Shown piece after piece: positions 4,458 through 5,893 of a stretch of DNA of 5,893 bases. The notes beneath the pieces were generated by a model. That model did no database searches, was not told where the DNA came from, and saw only the letters and a program-made list of their open reading frames with translations. The position numbers and the translations under genes were made by a program. The stretch is from positions 1 through 5,893 of the forward strand of contig NZLM01000096.1 of the NCBI GenBank assembly GCA_002694245.1, given 5' to 3'. The number at the start of each line of letters is the position of its first letter. Positions within the stretch are counted from its first letter, which is position 1. The DNA is from Methanobacteriota archaeon (GTDB lineage Archaea; Thermoplasmatota; Poseidoniia; Poseidoniales; Poseidoniaceae).

Positions 4458-5893
4458 ATGGGTAAGCAATCAATCCCTTGGGCAGTAGGTCTAACAGGTC
4501 TACTTTACTTTGGTATGCTAGGTTACTGGCAATCCGAAGCCTTCGAAACTGCTCTAGGTTTGGGAGGAAATGTATCTCAGAACTCAATTGATGGTGCTAT
4601 TTTCGGATTTGTATTCGGAATATTGTATGTTGCATACATGATGGCATGTTTCTTGCAGGAAATGCCTGAAGGTCTAAAGGAAGTACCAATCGTTGGTAGA
4701 TATGGAAAGATGCTAGGTTGGCTTGCTTTCCTTGGTGTCGCTGTTTGGTATTGTAGACCCAATTCAATGTACGGCGGTACACATCAAGATCTTGTTGGTT
4801 ATCTCTTGGTTGGAGTAATTCTTCTTGGATTTGGAGCAGCAGCTGCTCTGGTTTGCTTCATGTACAGCGGAGATAAGTCAAGCAGGCTATACGCACTACA
4901 CAGATTCGTTGACACTTACCCAACAATCACAAAACCAGAAAGACACGTAAGATTCAACGAAAAACTTTGGACAACAACTCTGGTTTTGATCATATATTTC
5001 GCAATGACAAATGTCATGCTATGGGGACTATCAGGACAAGCACTCGATTTGTTCAGCGGTTTCAGATCGATTATGGCAGGTGCCTCTGGTACTATCATGC
5101 ACTTAGGTATCGGTCCAATCGTTACAGGTTCGATTATCATGCAGTTATTTGCTGGTGCTAAAATCATCAGACTAGATCTGCAGGATTCCGAAGACAAAGC
5201 CATGTACCAAGGTGTTCAGAAGTTACTTGTTCTGCTGATGATTCCAATCGAGTCTATCCCTCAGACCTATGGTTTCTTAGATCCAACAGAGGCACTAATT
5301 ACCGACTACGGAATGGGTTGGGCAAACTTCGTTATCGTAGCACAATTATTCGCAGGATCCTATCTCGTATTCCTTCTTGATGAATTAGTCAGCAAGTGGG
5401 GTATTGGATCAGGTATATCTCTATTCATCGCAGCAGGTGTTGCACAATCAACATTCGTTGGAACTCTGTCGCCACTTCCTGCAACCTCAGGAATGAGTTA
5501 CAGTCTACAAAATCCGCCTTCTGGTACGTTGCCAATGATATTCTACATGTTCCGGGAAGCGTCGAATGGCGAAATGATATCTCAGAACGGGTTTGAGACA
5601 ATTTTGCTTACTCACGTGAATCCAGTAGCTGCGTTATTCTCGTCTGTTGTTGTTTTCCTGGTTGTAGCTTATGCTGAATCAAGTAAGTTGGAGTTGCCAT
5701 TGACTCACGGAAAGGTACGTGGACACCGTGGTAAGTATCCAATCAGACTTGTCTATGCATCTAACATTCCGGTTATTTTGATGGCTGCTCTACTAGCAAA
5801 CATCAACATGTTTACTCTGTTATTCTGGAACCATCCAACCTTGCAAAAGACACCGATTTTAGGTAAGGAAGGCTGGGGTAGTATGTCAGAATA
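4458..5893 (+). CDS. secY: Preprotein translocase subunit SecY with a four-helix N-terminal membrane extension (3' end outside window)
   Basis: Pore subunit of the Sec61/SecYE-beta translocon in the cytoplasmic membrane. 478 residues are visible before the window ends. The conserved SecY core begins near residue 145: an amphipathic cytosolic helix (LYALHRFVDTYPTITKPERH), TM1 about 171-190 (TTTLVLIIYFAMTNVMLWGL), the plug/TM2 region GASGTIMHLGIGPIVTGSII (208-227), the TM4-TM5 loop LDELVSKWGIGSGISLFIAA (307-326), TM6 around 388-405, and the basic loop KVRGHRGKYPIRLVYASNIP (419-438) that in homologues contacts the ribosome, then TM7. Before the core are about 140 residues with four hydrophobic stretches (about 6-24, 45-66, 85-99, 112-136). 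An archaeal SecY normally starts directly at the amphipathic helix. The frame is continuous from ATG 4458 with no stop. Loop charges predict an even number of crossings, leaving the core in its usual cytosol-in orientation. I do not recognise the extension's family. Confidence 0.95.
   Translation, partial: MGKQSIPWAVGLTGLLYFGMLGYWQSEAFETALGLGGNVSQNSIDGAIFGFVFGILYVAYMMACFLQEMPEGLKEVPIVGRYGKMLGWLAFLGVAVWYCRPNSMYGGTHQDLVGYLLVGVILLGFGAAAALVCFMYSGDKSSRLYALHRFVDTYPTITKPERHVRFNEKLWTTTLVLIIYFAMTNVMLWGLSGQALDLFSGFRSIMAGASGTIMHLGIGPIVTGSIIMQLFAGAKIIRLDLQDSEDKAMYQGVQKLLVLLMIPIESIPQTYGFLDPTEALITDYGMGWANFVIVAQLFAGSYLVFLLDELVSKWGIGSGISLFIAAGVAQSTFVGTLSPLPATSGMSYSLQNPPSGTLPMIFYMFREASNGEMISQNGFETILLTHVNPVAALFSSVVVFLVVAYAESSKLELPLTHGKVRGHRGKYPIRLVYASNIPVILMAALLANINMFTLLFWNHPTLQKTPILGKEGWGSMSE

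Noticed and set aside
4577..4782. Overlapping minus-strand open frames within secY
   Set aside because: They lie antisense to a strongly supported SecY frame, have no SD of their own, and their composition is an echo of the sense codons.
4916..5203. Minus-strand open frame of 95 codons opposite secY
   Set aside because: Antisense to the conserved SecY core (TM1 to TM2); no family resemblance and no start context.
5396..5596. Plus-strand small open frame inside secY
   Set aside because: It is out of frame with the SecY TM5-TM6 region, lacks an SD and resembles nothing recognisable.

Overview
The window is a stretch of an archaeal ribosomal-protein (spc-type) operon, read entirely on the + strand. 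It runs in the order uS14, uS8, uL6, eL32, eL19, uL18, uS5, uL30, uL15, secY. The domain assignment is firm. eL32 and eL19 occur only in archaea and eukaryotes, this gene order is the conserved archaeal one, and the SecY and uL30 sequences are of archaeal type. The ribosome binding sites match the anti-Shine-Dalgarno sequence CACCUCC. Moderate GC, AGA- and CTA-rich codon use and strong SD sites fit a mesophilic, probably environmental euryarchaeon. A Thermoplasmatota/Poseidoniales-like (Marine Group II) source is my guess, not something the sequence proves.

Layout: uS14 (5-157) begins four bases into the window and may be cut at its 5' end. Nine further genes follow with almost no spacing. 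From uS14 to uL15 the junctions either overlap (ATGA or TGATG) or leave 1 to 13 bases, and each downstream start has a purine-rich SD whose core ends 7 to 9 bases before the ATG. In three junctions the upstream TGA stop is part of the SD itself (TGAGGTGAT). The only real intergenic gap is 72 bases between uL15 and secY (4386-4457). secY runs off the right edge.

The genes supply parts of one machine: small-subunit proteins uS14, uS8 and uS5, large-subunit proteins uL6, eL32, eL19, uL18, uL30 and uL15, and the SecY translocon pore, which binds the ribosome during membrane insertion. Most are ordinary. Three proteins carry additions: eL32 has a SAP-like N-terminal domain plus a highly acidic linker, uS5 has about 40 extra N-terminal residues, and secY starts with about 135 extra residues that look like four transmembrane helices ahead of the normal SecY core. 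The SecY extension is the strongest candidate for something undescribed.
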